19,016 nt of DNA from JAUXFK01 sp034189035 (GCA_034189035.1 JAXHVA010000080.1:1-19016), one strand, 5' to 3'; shown: positions 1-8,299, counted from the stretch's first letter. Translations and numbers: made by a program. Notes: generated by a model from the letters alone, not told the origin.

Positions 1-578
1 GCTGAAAAGTGGCGAGGTCCTTCTTCACATTGAGGATCTGCCTGACATCCCGTTCGATATATGTCATCACATAATTGGCATACCAGTTTTAAGGGGGGGC
101 GTGTCGGTCGTTGATGGGGGGGATACAAACCCTTTAAATAAGAGGTCAAAAAGCCCTTGAAAACCCCCCTTTCTTTTCAACAAGTTCCCAAATTTAGAAT
201 GGAAGAGGTGTATGAGTTCGACCCTTCTGGCTAAAGTCTGGTTGATTTTCGAAACCAATCCAAATTGGCGGGATTCTGTGAGAATAAAGAGGCCCTGACT
301 ACTACCTGAGTCTATTATAGTCTGTATATAGGAGAACAAGGGCGCGCAGCGTTGGACCTCGTCGAGAACTGCCCCATCCGGAAACCTTGTAAAAAAACCA
401 CGGGTATCTTCTTCGGCAAATTCCAACTGGTCCGGGTCCTCGAGGGAAACATAAGGTTTATTTGGAAAGGCATGAAAGACCAATGTAGTCCTCGCTGATT
501 GCCTTGGCCCTGTAATTGCATTACAGGGTAGTATCTGGTAATTTCTATGAGTGTATCACTTGCTTTTCTGTGTAGCAT
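1..578 (-). pseudogene. Decayed DUF4143-type AAA (AAA_14) ATPase, partial
   Basis: Read on the minus strand, this stretch carries pieces of the AAA_14/DUF4143 ATPase family in order, but in different frames. Near 578 an N-terminus reads MLHRKASDTLIEITRYYP. The frame then shifts around 525-540, after which the P-loop region reads TGPRQSARTTLV followed by HAFPNKPYVSLEDPDQ, FPDGAVLDEVQRC (Walker B) and a degenerate sensor stretch, FILTESRQFG. Near 110-150 the frame shifts again at a run of C, a TAA interrupts it, and the DUF4143 part continues as NWYANYVMTYIERDVRQILN to the window edge. The Walker A is also damaged: the usual G-K before T is A-R. At least two frameshifts, one nonsense codon and a mutated P-loop make this a dead gene. 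The family is common in bacteria and archaea; its role is poorly defined. The C-terminal part lies outside the window. The pseudogene call is sure; the exact indel positions are not. Confidence 0.85.
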
Positions 579-592
579 ATAGGCGAGAGTAT

Positions 593-610
593 ACGATTTT
601 TAAAAATCGT
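593..610. repeat. 18-bp perfect palindrome
   Basis: ACGATTTTTAAAAATCGT is a perfect palindrome lying 15 bp upstream of the start of the dead ATPase on the minus strand. It could be an operator or promoter element of that gene, or a bidirectional terminator-like element, since it has A/T runs on both sides. The function is inferred from symmetry and position only. Confidence 0.5.
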
Positions 611-989
611 CAATTGAAAAATTAAATTTGTTAATAAAAATTAACTAACGACTCCCTCCCAATCCTGTCCACTTTTTCCAAAAAGAAGAATCCCTATTTT
701 TTATGATTATAGTTTATAGGTACTTATGAAAGTATCGGTATTCCCAATAATTGAGAAAATAAATATAGAAAATATCTATTTGCAATATAGGAAATAATAA
801 GTTATTTTATTTGAAAAATGTCCAACCTTAATGAGGAATCCTTCTCAGGTTCCAAAAAAGCGATAATTTTAATCGTAATTGGATAAATGTGCCCGCCCTT
901 CGGAATCCCCCTAGGGAGTTCACAAAGCGATATTTTGCAGGGAAAGAAGGAATATTGACATACGTATACTCAGGTAGAAAGGAGAATGT
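611..989. other. AT-rich intergenic region upstream of the reductase cluster
   Basis: No convincing coding region is seen. Most of it is strongly AT-rich, and it becomes more GC-rich near 890-925. An imperfect hairpin pairs 903-910 with 914-921 (one mismatch, loop CTA) and could be a 5' leader structure. The promoter of the rightward gene series is expected here, but I could not pick a convincing -35/-10 or sigma-54 pair. The sequence AAAGGAG just before 990 is a good ribosome binding site for the next gene. Confidence 0.4.
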
Positions 990-2264
990 ATGACCGATTA
1001 TATTGACATGTGGAAAAGTTTAGGCCTGGATATGGAGAGGCACGATCAATTGTTGAAAGCCCTGGGTATGATCTATTCCGATGTTTACATGAGTCAAAAG
1101 GAGCGTCCCAAAGGGATGGAGTATTTCGATTTCGTCATGTCCGAGATACATGGTCTGAGGATCAAGGAGCTATTAGATCATAAAGAGAAGGGCGGCAAAG
1201 TAGTAGGGACGTTCTGTCTTTACGTGCCCGATGAAATAATCCTAGCTGCAGGTGGAGTAAGTGTGGGACTATGCGGAGGAGCACAATTTTCTATCCCTGC
1301 TGCCGAAGCGGTATTACCGAGGAATTTATGTCCTTTGATCAAGTCGGCCTATGGCTTCAAGATCAGCAGTATTTGTCCCTATTTTGAGGCAGCAGACTTT
1401 GTGGTTGGAGAGACGACCTGTGATGGCAAAAAGAAGATATGGGAGCTTCTTGGGAATCACATACCTACATATGTGATGGAGGTCCCTCATATGAAAAGAA
1501 GTATTGATCTTGACCTCTGGTTTCATGAAATGAGGAGTTTTGTAGAAAAGATGGAAAAAGAGACGAGTGTAAAAATTACCCCTGAGATACTGGAGGAAAA
1601 GATCAAGCTCGTCAATAAGAGAAGAAATGCGATAAAGAGGGTCTTTGATACACGCAAGTCGATCCCTGTTCCGATTAGCGGGAAAGATGCTCTACTCGTT
1701 TCTCAAATTGCTTTCTATGATGATCCCGTAAGATTTACTGCCAAAGCAAATGAACTCGCTTATGAACTAGAAGAAATGGTAAGAGATGGAAAAGGCGTAG
1801 CTGTCAGGAAAAGACCAAGAATAATCATTTCAGGCTGCCCTATGGCTATCCCAAACTGGAAACTCCATCACGTTATTGAGTCAAGTGGTGCTGTAGTAGT
1901 CTGTGAGGAGAGTTGTGTCGGCACCAGGTACTTTACCAATATGGTGGAAGAGGGCTGTCCTACCATTGATGAAAAACTGAAGGCTATTGCAAAACGATAT
2001 CTCAAAATAGACTGCAGTTGTTTCAGTCCGAACGAAGATCGGGTTGATCACATCCTTGAGTATGTTAAAGACTACAACGCAGCAGGGGTAATCCACTACA
2101 CCCTTCAATTCTGTCATACCTACAATATAGAGTTTGTACGGGTTAAGGAAGCGCTCAATAGGGCAGGCATTCCGGTATTGGAGATCGAAACGGATTACAG
2201 TGAGGGCGATGTAGGTCAGTTGAGGACAAGAGTCGAAGCCTTTATAGAGCAGATATTGCAGTGA
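990..2264 (+). CDS. Double-cubane-cluster reductase, 2-hydroxyacyl-CoA dehydratase D-like (copy 1)
   Basis: 424 aa, HGD-D (2-hydroxyacyl-CoA dehydratase) superfamily. Visible landmarks are GTFCLYVPDEIILAAGG, NLCPLIKSAYG, VVGETTCDGKKK, an ISGCPMAIPNW loop, CEESC, IDCSCFSPNEDR, FCHTYN and a C-terminal TDYSEGDVGQLRTRVEAF. This pattern resembles the YjiM / double-cubane-cluster protein (DCCP) branch rather than true HgdB dehydratases. Members of that branch carry an [8Fe-9S] double cubane and use an ATP-driven activase to reach very low potentials. The many conserved cysteines are the likely cluster ligands. It is cytoplasmic, with no signal peptide. The start at 990 has a strong AAGGAG Shine-Dalgarno sequence about 8 nt upstream. 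Compared with copy 2 (4360-5538) it has an N-terminal extension of about 35 residues. The activase at 3480 is the likely partner. The family call is confident; the substrate is unknown. Confidence 0.9.
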   Translation: MTDYIDMWKSLGLDMERHDQLLKALGMIYSDVYMSQKERPKGMEYFDFVMSEIHGLRIKELLDHKEKGGKVVGTFCLYVPDEIILAAGGVSVGLCGGAQFSIPAAEAVLPRNLCPLIKSAYGFKISSICPYFEAADFVVGETTCDGKKKIWELLGNHIPTYVMEVPHMKRSIDLDLWFHEMRSFVEKMEKETSVKITPEILEEKIKLVNKRRNAIKRVFDTRKSIPVPISGKDALLVSQIAFYDDPVRFTAKANELAYELEEMVRDGKGVAVRKRPRIIISGCPMAIPNWKLHHVIESSGAVVVCEESCVGTRYFTNMVEEGCPTIDEKLKAIAKRYLKIDCSCFSPNEDRVDHILEYVKDYNAAGVIHYTLQFCHTYNIEFVRVKEALNRAGIPVLEIETDYSEGDVGQLRTRVEAFIEQILQ

Positions 2265-2336
2265 CAAATATTATTTGATAGGCCAGGGAATAAGCCGATT
2301 GACGCTTAATTACATTCCTTAGATTTTGACCTCTTT

Positions 2337-2358
2337 CATTTAGAGATTTTTCTAAATG
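2337..2358 (+). terminator. AT-rich hairpin after reductase copy 1
   Basis: CATTTAGA (2337-2344) and TCTAAATG (2351-2358) form a perfect 8-bp stem with loop GATTTT, about 75 nt after the stop of the reductase gene. It is AT-rich and lacks a clean downstream T-run, so it may be a weak terminator or an mRNA 3'-end structure. Confidence 0.4.
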
Positions 2359-2538
2359 TATTTGAAATTAGGAGTTTTTAAAAGCCTCTGATGCGATTTT
2401 TCTTACCCAGGCTTCAAAAACGTTTCTTTACGACTTAAAAACAGGCAGGAGGGTATCTGAATCTTTAATACCACTCTCCCATGACGGTTTCTCTCCAAGG
2501 AACTGCTGTAGGCGTCGGGAGAAAGAGTAAGGGGATTA

Positions 2539-2571
2539 AAGGGATGGGGTCTTGTCTCCCCCCTGTCCCTT
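2539..2571 (+). terminator. GC-rich hairpin upstream of the TIM-barrel gene
   Basis: AAGGGA (2539-2544) pairs with TCCCTT (2566-2571), and GGGG (2546-2549) pairs with CCCC (2560-2563), with a small internal loop and a 10-nt apical loop. It lies about 50 nt before the next start codon and is followed by CCTTT. It could be a terminator for copy 1 or a leader structure for the next gene; the sequence does not settle which. Confidence 0.4.
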
Positions 2572-2619
2572 CCTTTACTCAAGGCTGTCGAACAATAAAA
2601 AGGAAGATTGACAGGTATA

Positions 2620-3438
2620 ATGATGAAAGAAGTTTTCAACCGACCTAAGCTTGTAATGTCAAGTCGGCAAGATTCGGATAAGGATTCTGATGTCGAATTT
2701 GCCATAAACAACAGGTTCGATGGTGTAGACTGGTCTTTTGCCCTAAACAGGATGCCTTTTAATACTGCATCAAGAACCCGGCTGATTTCTCAAATTCGAA
2801 AGCTTGAAGGCCACCTAGTGGAGGTGAGATTCCATGCACCTTTTCGCCATGCAGAGATAGGTTGCCGCGACCTTAGAATCTCCCAGTGGGCAATGGAACT
2901 CTACATAAAAACACTAGAGCTTATCGCTGAAGTGGGAGGACGATTCCTCACTCTTCATATAGGCCTGGGAGATATCTCTGATAAAGATATCTGTCTTCAA
3001 AAGGTCCTCGAAAATCTCAATGTACTGAAGGCCTTTGGCCTCAATCGTGGGGTAACCATTACCCTCGAGAATCTCTTGTACGGGCCTACATCTATACCTG
3101 AACAATGGATGGAAATCCTTGGAGAGGTAGATATTCCGGCAACATTCGATCTTGGTCATGCAAGAGGATGTGAGGCAGTTGTAAAGGGTCTTTGGACGCC
3201 TATAGAGATTATCTATCAGGTAAAAAGTCGCCTTATCCACGTCCATATCTATAAAGAGGAAAATGGTGGGGGACACGTTCCTCCAGAGACAATAGAAGAC
3301 CTGGGGGTAGAGTTACTCGATGCCCTGATAGAGAGTCCATGCCGATGGTGGGTAATCGAACTTAAGGAAAAGAGTGCGGCTTTGCGCACAAAGGAAATGC
3401 TTAAGACCTATATGGAATCGATTTTCAGTAAAGTGTAA
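2620..3438 (+). CDS. TIM-barrel protein, xylose isomerase-like / AP endonuclease 2 family
   Basis: About 272 aa. The pattern is that of the sugar phosphate isomerase/epimerase TIM-barrel superfamily: LTLHIGLGD, an ITLENLLYGP strand with the typical metal-binding Glu, then IPATFDLGHARG (Asp and His ligands), LIHVHIYKEENGGGHVPP (His ligands) and a late WWVIELKEK Glu. These residues are placed as in a divalent-metal active site. A TTG start at 2608 is possible, but the AGGAAG ribosome binding site at 2601-2606 is too close to it; ATG at 2620 or 2623 is better spaced. No signal peptide is present. It sits between reductase copy 1 and the activase, which suggests a job on the same substrate or a product of it. 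Alternatives within the superfamily (epimerase, isomerase, endonuclease IV-like) cannot be told apart here. Confidence 0.8.
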   Translation: MMKEVFNRPKLVMSSRQDSDKDSDVEFAINNRFDGVDWSFALNRMPFNTASRTRLISQIRKLEGHLVEVRFHAPFRHAEIGCRDLRISQWAMELYIKTLELIAEVGGRFLTLHIGLGDISDKDICLQKVLENLNVLKAFGLNRGVTITLENLLYGPTSIPEQWMEILGEVDIPATFDLGHARGCEAVVKGLWTPIEIIYQVKSRLIHVHIYKEENGGGHVPPETIEDLGVELLDALIESPCRWWVIELKEKSAALRTKEMLKTYMESIFSKV

Positions 3439-3479
3439 TGCATTCTTTGATTACACGGTGAGGTTGTAGGTATTCTTAA

Positions 3480-4289
3480 ATGTTACAGATGCAAGGGATT
3501 ACAAAAAAGCAAGGGGTCTTTGCAGGTATAGATGTTGGATCACTGACTGCAAAGTGCGTTCTCATAAACGATGAGGGTATTGTTTCATCCTCTATTATCG
3601 ATACAGGAGTTGACTCACGCAAAGCGGGTAAAACAGTCTTTAACAAAGCACTTCAATTCATTGGCTGCAAGACAGAAGAGGTAATACGTATAGTAGGCAC
3701 GGGGTATGGCAGGGTTTCCCTTCCTTTTGTGAACGAAGCGATTACCGAACTTACTTGTCATGCAAAGGGTGTCAATTATCTAAAACCTGATATCAGGACA
3801 GTGATCGACATTGGGGGCCAGGATAGCAAGGTCATCAAATTGAACAAAGACGGAAGCATGTTGGATTTTGCAATGAATGATCGGTGTGCGGCAGGAACGG
3901 GACGGTTTCTTGAAGTGATGGCACGGGCCTTGGAAGTCAGAATCCAAGAACTGGGGCAGATCTCGCTGTGTTCAATGAAACCCTGTCTAATAAACAACAC
4001 GTGTACTGTCTTTGCGGAATCAGAGGTTATCTCCCTCTTGGCATCAGGAGAAAAAAGGGAAGATATAGTTGCTGGTCTCCATTACGGAATTGCAAGGCGA
4101 GTAGGAAATCTGGTAAGGCGCCTGGGCTTAAAGGAAAGTTTGGGATTTGTTGGCGGTGTAGCAAATAATAGGGGCCTCAGAAAGGCCTTGGAAGATTTTT
4201 TGAGTGTCAAGTTTGCCTCCATTGATGAGGATCCACAAATCGTGGGAGCCTTGGGGGCCGCTGTATTGGCAAGAGAAAACAATGGGTAA
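3480..4289 (+). CDS. ATP-dependent activase (BadF/BadG/BcrA/BcrD family, YjiL/HgdC-like)
   Basis: 269 aa, an ASKHA-fold ATPase that injects low-potential electrons into a dehydratase or double-cubane partner at the cost of ATP. It shows FAGIDVGSLTAKCVLI (phosphate-1 loop), VGTGYGR, VIDIGGQDSKV (phosphate-2), NDRCAAGTGRFLE and NNTCTVFAESEVISLL. Cys136 and Cys175 are the two positions that in HgdC-type activases bind the single [4Fe-4S] shared across the homodimer. The late FVGGVANNRG is the adenosine-binding loop. Length fits single-domain activases. A GAGGT lies 15 nt before ATG 3480, somewhat long; the next ATG (3489) is further still. Only one activase is present for two reductases (990 and 4360), so it probably serves both. 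The function is confident from the motifs. Confidence 0.93.
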   Translation: MLQMQGITKKQGVFAGIDVGSLTAKCVLINDEGIVSSSIIDTGVDSRKAGKTVFNKALQFIGCKTEEVIRIVGTGYGRVSLPFVNEAITELTCHAKGVNYLKPDIRTVIDIGGQDSKVIKLNKDGSMLDFAMNDRCAAGTGRFLEVMARALEVRIQELGQISLCSMKPCLINNTCTVFAESEVISLLASGEKREDIVAGLHYGIARRVGNLVRRLGLKESLGFVGGVANNRGLRKALEDFLSVKFASIDEDPQIVGALGAAVLARENNG

Positions 4290-4359
4290 AATAGATTTTC
4301 ACGTAATTGAGGAATCGCTTTTTGTCCGTAGCGTTTGAAAAGCAATGGAGGAAAGAATC

Positions 4360-5538
4360 ATGAAGCTTAAGCAGGATAAAACAATCGGAGAAGTTAGGTC
4401 TGACGTCGCCCTTGATATTGAAATGGCCAAAGAAAAGGGAACGAAAGTAGTGGGATGCTTGTGTTCTTACTTCCCTCAGGAGATGGTTCGGGCAGCGGGA
4501 GCAATATCGGTTGGACTTTGCGGAACTACAGAGGAAAAAATCGAGTTAGCGGAAGAGATCATTCCTGCGGATCAATGCCCTATGGTCAAAGCAACCTATG
4601 GCAGAGCCATATCCGGTAACTGCCTTTTGTTTCCACTGACGGATTGTATAGTTGGAGAGACAACCTGTGATGGAAGAAAGAAGATGTATGAACTGATGTC
4701 GAGGGAAAAGCCTATGCATGTTATGGAACTCCCCCAGATGCCTGACGAGAAAGAAGCCCTTGTACACTGGATCGCTGAGGTGAGAAAGTTGAAGAATTTC
4801 ATAGAGTACTATGTGGGAGAAGAGATTACCGATAAAGGCTTGAGGAATACAATCAAGCAAATGAATGAAGAGCGCAAGCTTTTAAAGGAGATACATCGAT
4901 GCCGCAGGCACAATCCAGTGCCCATAATGGGGCTTGATCTTGTTGGATTATCGACGATGTTCTCCTATTCCATTGACAGGAAAATCTACAAAGAGAAGCT
5001 TACAATGCTTTTGGAAGAGTTGAAGCAGCGCATAAATCGGGAAGAATTTGCCTGTTCACCGAAAAGACCGAGGATACTCTGGACCGGTCTGGGAAATAGC
5101 CTGGGTTGTGATAAGGTGCTGAGACTGGTTGAAGAGTGTGGAGGGGTTGTAGTTTGTCAGGAAGGATGTGGTGGTATTACGCGAATTGAAGACATGGTAG
5201 ATGAGGAGAAGGATCCTATCGAAGCTATCGCAGAAAGGTATCTGAGGGTTACTTGCTCCTGTATGACACCAAATACGAGACGGTTTGAGGACATAGACCG
5301 TTTAATTTCCGAGTATACCATCCAGGGAGTCATCGATTTGACCTGGCAGTCTTGCCATACTTTCAACATCGAGTCATACAGGGTGGGAGAACTCGTCAAA
5401 GGTAAACACAGCCTTCCATTTCTCCATATAGTGACGGATTTTTCTCAATCAGATGTCGGTCAACTCAGGGTTCGAATTGAGGGCTTTTTAGAACAGATTA
5501 CCCTGGGAAGTAAAGATGCCACTTATCGATGCGCTTAG
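4360..5538 (+). CDS. Double-cubane-cluster reductase, 2-hydroxyacyl-CoA dehydratase D-like (copy 2)
   Basis: 392 aa from ATG 4360. An in-frame ATG at 4345 would add five residues, but the ribosome binding site GGAGGA (4347-4352) overlaps it and sits 7 nt before 4360, so 4360 is the likely start. It is a paralogue of the gene at 990, sharing VGCLCSYFPQEMVRAAGA, DQCPMVKATYGRA, IVGETTCDGRKKMYELM, CQEGCGG, TCSCMTPNTRR, WQSCHTFNIE and DFSQSDVGQLRVRIEGF. The cysteines fit YjiM/DCCP-type enzymes with an [8Fe-9S] cluster reduced by an ATP-dependent activase. The two copies differ clearly in sequence, so they are either two subunits of one complex or two enzymes for related substrates. Its 3' end overlaps the ABC ATPase start by 23 nt, tying the reductase to the transporter through translational coupling. 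Confidence 0.9.
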   Translation: MKLKQDKTIGEVRSDVALDIEMAKEKGTKVVGCLCSYFPQEMVRAAGAISVGLCGTTEEKIELAEEIIPADQCPMVKATYGRAISGNCLLFPLTDCIVGETTCDGRKKMYELMSREKPMHVMELPQMPDEKEALVHWIAEVRKLKNFIEYYVGEEITDKGLRNTIKQMNEERKLLKEIHRCRRHNPVPIMGLDLVGLSTMFSYSIDRKIYKEKLTMLLEELKQRINREEFACSPKRPRILWTGLGNSLGCDKVLRLVEECGGVVVCQEGCGGITRIEDMVDEEKDPIEAIAERYLRVTCSCMTPNTRRFEDIDRLISEYTIQGVIDLTWQSCHTFNIESYRVGELVKGKHSLPFLHIVTDFSQSDVGQLRVRIEGFLEQITLGSKDATYRCA

Positions 5539-6310
5539 AGTGAGAAAAGTATACGTTGATGGGGAAGGCAACAAAACAGTCGCTTTAGATGATTTCACGA
5601 TACAGGTGGAGGAAGAAGAGTTTATCACGATCGTTGGACCGAGTGGTTGTGGGAAGACCACTTTTTTACTTATTGCGGCAGGCCTCGAATCAGTTACACA
5701 GGGTGAGTTTCTCCTCGATGGACATCCAATAGATGGACCCGATGCCAATCAGACCATTATCTTCCAGGAATACGTTCTCTTTCCATGGAGATCTGTGGCT
5801 GGAAATATTGAATTCGGCCCAGAGGTGAAAGGTGTATCCAAGACAAAGCGCAAGGAAATCATAAAAAGGTATGTCAAACTGGTGGGACTGGAGGGATTTG
5901 AGAATAGATACCCCCATGAGCTAAGTGGTGGAATGAAGCAAAGAGTAGCTATAGCGAGAGCACTGGCAAACGAACCAAGATTGCTCCTTATGGATGAGCC
6001 CTTTGGCTCACTCGATGCCATGACCAGAGAAGCAATGCAGGTAGAGCTACTGCGCATATGGCATGAAAGCTGCTGTACGATGATCTTTGTTACGCACAGT
6101 ATTGAGGAGGGTGTTTTTCTCTCGGATCGATTGGTAGTGATGAGTAATCGCCCGGGAAGAGTAAAGAAGATATTTCCAATCCCTTTAGACAGGCCAAGAA
6201 AACGGGAGATCATGAGTTCCTCAGACTTTGTTTCGCTAGCTGCTAAGGTAAAGGGATTGATCCTCGAGGAAGATGATCAAGAAAAGAGTCTGATCGAAGG
6301 TAAGAGATGA
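5516..6310 (+). CDS. ABC transporter ATP-binding protein, NitT/TauT type
   Basis: 264 aa, the nucleotide-binding subunit of an importer related to SsuB/TauB/NrtD. Motifs appear in order: Walker A GPSGCGKTT (41-49), Q-loop IIFQEYVLFPW (Gln84), signature LSGGMKQRVAIARAL (from 136), Walker B LLLMDEPFGSLDAMTRE, and H-loop VTHSIEEGVFLSDRLVVMSNRPGRV. The last stretch is typical of the nitrate/sulfonate/taurine subfamily. The start lies inside the previous reductase gene (23-nt overlap) with a weak GGGAAG ribosome binding site. The stop overlaps the permease start as ATGA. Together with the permease and lipoprotein it forms a complete importer. The ligand cannot be assigned: the subfamily also carries aromatic, pyrimidine and other organic compounds. 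Confidence 0.95.
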   Translation: MPLIDALRVRKVYVDGEGNKTVALDDFTIQVEEEEFITIVGPSGCGKTTFLLIAAGLESVTQGEFLLDGHPIDGPDANQTIIFQEYVLFPWRSVAGNIEFGPEVKGVSKTKRKEIIKRYVKLVGLEGFENRYPHELSGGMKQRVAIARALANEPRLLLMDEPFGSLDAMTREAMQVELLRIWHESCCTMIFVTHSIEEGVFLSDRLVVMSNRPGRVKKIFPIPLDRPRKREIMSSSDFVSLAAKVKGLILEEDDQEKSLIEGKR

Positions 6311-7068
6311 AAAAAGGAAGTATCTTATCCCTGATTGCATTTTTTAGCATATGGGAGATAATTGGACAATGGGAACTAGTAGACCCTCTTTTCCTCCCTG
6401 CTCCTACTGCCATTCTTGCAGAAGGCTGGAAGCTGACTTTATCTGGGGAGTTATTCACTCATATCTCTGTGAGTTTGTATCGGGTGGGAATGGGCTATGG
6501 ACTCGGAGCTTTGGTGGGAGTGGGACTCGGTATCCTAGTAGGTTGGTATAAAGTGTTAGAGGAGTATGTCGATCCATTGATTGAGATGATCCGTCCGATC
6601 TCTCCCCTAGCATTGCTTCCACTAATGATCCTCTGGTTTGGAATGGGTAATGGTTCCAAGGTTATTATCATCTTTAAGGCAAGCCTCTTCCCCATACTTC
6701 TTAATACCATAGCAGGGGTAAAAGGGGTTGATATCAAATTGATCCAGGCCGCAAAAACCCTGGGGGCTAATCAGAGACAGGTTTTTTCCAAAGTTGTTCT
6801 TCCTGCTAGCCTGCCAACGATCCTTACAGGCCTCAGAATATCAACGGCCCTCGCAATGCTCGCCATAGTAGGGGTAGAAATGCTCGCCGCAGAATCAGGG
6901 CTTGGCTTCCTCCTGGTTGAGGCGGAAAATGTATTCGATACTCCAAAGATGTTCGTAGGCCTTTTGGTTCTCGGAATACTGGGATATCTCTGGGACAGGC
7001 TTGCCCGGGTAGCTCAGAAAAGGATACTTGTATGGCATAAGGAGGTAACACTGGAGGGAAAGGTGTAG
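6307..7068 (+). CDS. ABC transporter permease, NitT/TauT (SsuC-like)
   Basis: 253 aa integral inner-membrane subunit, overlapping the ATPase gene by 4 nt. Several hydrophobic segments are visible: ILSLIAFFSIWEIIG at the N-terminus, YGLGALVGVGLGILVGW, PISPLALLPLMILWFGMG, SLFPILLNTIAGV, LRISTALAMLAIVGVEMLAA and MFVGLLVLGILGYLWD. The cytoplasmic EAA-like loop that docks on the ATPase reads QAAKTLGANQRQVFSKVVLPASLP, classic for the BPD_transp_1 family. Length matches SsuC/TauC-type permeases. It ends in TAG, 53 nt before the lipoprotein. The family is confident; the ligand is unknown. Confidence 0.95.
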   Translation: MKKGSILSLIAFFSIWEIIGQWELVDPLFLPAPTAILAEGWKLTLSGELFTHISVSLYRVGMGYGLGALVGVGLGILVGWYKVLEEYVDPLIEMIRPISPLALLPLMILWFGMGNGSKVIIIFKASLFPILLNTIAGVKGVDIKLIQAAKTLGANQRQVFSKVVLPASLPTILTGLRISTALAMLAIVGVEMLAAESGLGFLLVEAENVFDTPKMFVGLLVLGILGYLWDRLARVAQKRILVWHKEVTLEGKV

Positions 7069-7121
7069 CTGAGAGGAGAAAACTCGGCTAGCAGTTTTGG
7101 AGGCTGAATCCGGTTGGTAAC

Positions 7122-8210
7122 ATGTCAAGTACAGGAGTGATACATAAGATTACGAGATACATAAAATATGTTTTCTTCTTTTTCTTCGTCTGTATACCTT
7201 TTTTCCTTATTGGGTGTAACCAAAATACAGAGCAGGAAGCTTCATATACCCTCAATATAGGATACGGCAGATATATAGATTGTCTCCCCCTTTATGTGGC
7301 CGTTGACCATGGTTTCTTCCTTCAAAACGGCGTCCATGTGAACCTCCGTGTGGTACGAGACGCGAAGAGTACCATAGGGGCCATAATGCACGGTGACCTG
7401 GACGGAGGATTTCTCGGTTTTCCACAGATAGTCTTTTCCCAGGAGAGGAATGTTCCCATCAAGGTGATTGCTTGGTCGGGCAGATCTCACCCTGGAACGC
7501 GATGCGGTCTGCATGTTTGGAAAAACAGTGATATTCAAGAAGTTGAAGACCTCAAAGGAAAGAAAATCGCATTGGGGCGGGATGTCTCAACTCGGACGCT
7601 TATAAGTACTTTCCTCGCGCGCCATGGAATGACCCTGAATGATGTTCAGATCGTTTTGGGGATTGAGCTGGGAGAGCCCATGAAGACAGAGGCCGCTTTC
7701 AAATCCGACAGGGTAAGTGCAATATACACGTGAGATCCGGTAGCGACCATGCTGGAGATGCATGGTGTGAGCAGGCTTTTCTCTTCTATGAATGATATGA
7801 TTCCTGGATATGTGGTTGACGGGATTGTTATCGGAGACAAGACAATAGAGAAGAAACCTGAAGCTGTGCGTAGTTTCTGCAGGGCATTGGTGCAGGCCTT
7901 CAAGTTTATAAGGGAAAATGAGGTGAAGGCGAGAAAAAGCCTTCCCAATTATACGAGCGTGCCAGAGGCAGTGGCCATGAAGTGTGCGCTGCGGGAGGTA
8001 AGCCCGGACGGAAGAGAACCCTTAGAGCTGATCCGTTTTCAGGTCAGCATGTTTAAGCATTTCGGCTTTCTTATTGATGATCTGGCTATAGAAAGTATAG
8101 TTGATTATAGATTTCTTCCCGTGCCAAAACCTGGATGGGAGGACGAGAGAAGAGAGGAGATCGGCTTTGACGAAAAGGAATGGATGGAAGCCTTGTTACG
8201 GGGTTCATAA
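7122..8210 (+). CDS. ABC transporter substrate-binding lipoprotein (NMT1/SsuA-like) with in-frame UGA at codon 204
   Basis: Two open stretches (7122-7733 and 7749-8210) are in the same frame and separated only by TGA at 7731-7733 and five sense codons; joined they give 362 residues, normal for the family. The N-terminus is a lipoprotein signal peptide (KYVFFFFFVCIPFFLIG-C, lipidated Cys32). The mature protein shows NIGYGRYIDCLPLYVAVDHGFF, a DLDGGFLGFPQ motif and VEDLKGKKIALGRDVSTR, as in NitT/TauT binding proteins. Around the UGA it reads SAIYT-UGA-DPVATMLEMHG, where relatives usually have Trp in a WxP motif, so TGG to TGA would need one change. However, a 7-bp perfect hairpin with a G-containing loop starts 13 nt after the UGA, as in a bacterial SECIS. 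Selenocysteine, a nonsense mutation and a sequencing error all remain open. Confidence 0.85.
7746..7766 (+). promoter_or_regulatory. SECIS-like hairpin after UGA 7731-7733
   Basis: ACCATGC (7746-7752) pairs perfectly with GCATGGT (7760-7766). The 7-nt loop TGGAGAT has G at positions 2 and 3. The loop begins 19 nt after the UGA. Bacterial SECIS elements are known to need a short stem-loop just downstream of UGA with a G among the first two loop bases at about this distance. The fit is good by eye but unproven. Confidence 0.5.
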
Positions 8211-8299
8211 GAGATTTATCTCATATATATCGATTAATTAGTATTGGCGAGCAGTCCGTCTTTCCTTTTAAAAGAGGGACAGCATGAATGGAATGACAA

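Larger units (their letters stand above)
2265..2619. other. Intergenic region with two hairpins
   Basis: A 355-bp gap between copy 1 of the reductase and the TIM-barrel gene. I see no credible gene: the one minus-strand reading frame here has low-complexity, non-protein-like content and runs antisense into the next gene. It contains two hairpins, listed separately. The gap suggests that the genes from 2620 onward may have their own promoter or be partly uncoupled from copy 1. Confidence 0.5.

Noticed and set aside
2403..2711. Minus-strand reading frame of 102 aa in the gap before the TIM-barrel gene
   Set aside because: It overlaps the TIM-barrel start antisense, its composition is low-complexity, and it has no recognisable motif.
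4345..4359. Upstream ATG as start of reductase copy 2
   Set aside because: The ribosome binding site GGAGGA overlaps this ATG and is ideally spaced for the ATG at 4360.
5536..5560. TAG at the end of reductase copy 2 as a pyrrolysine codon
   Set aside because: The protein already has its normal C-terminal DVGQLRVRIEGF segment before the TAG, and the overlapping ABC gene uses another frame.
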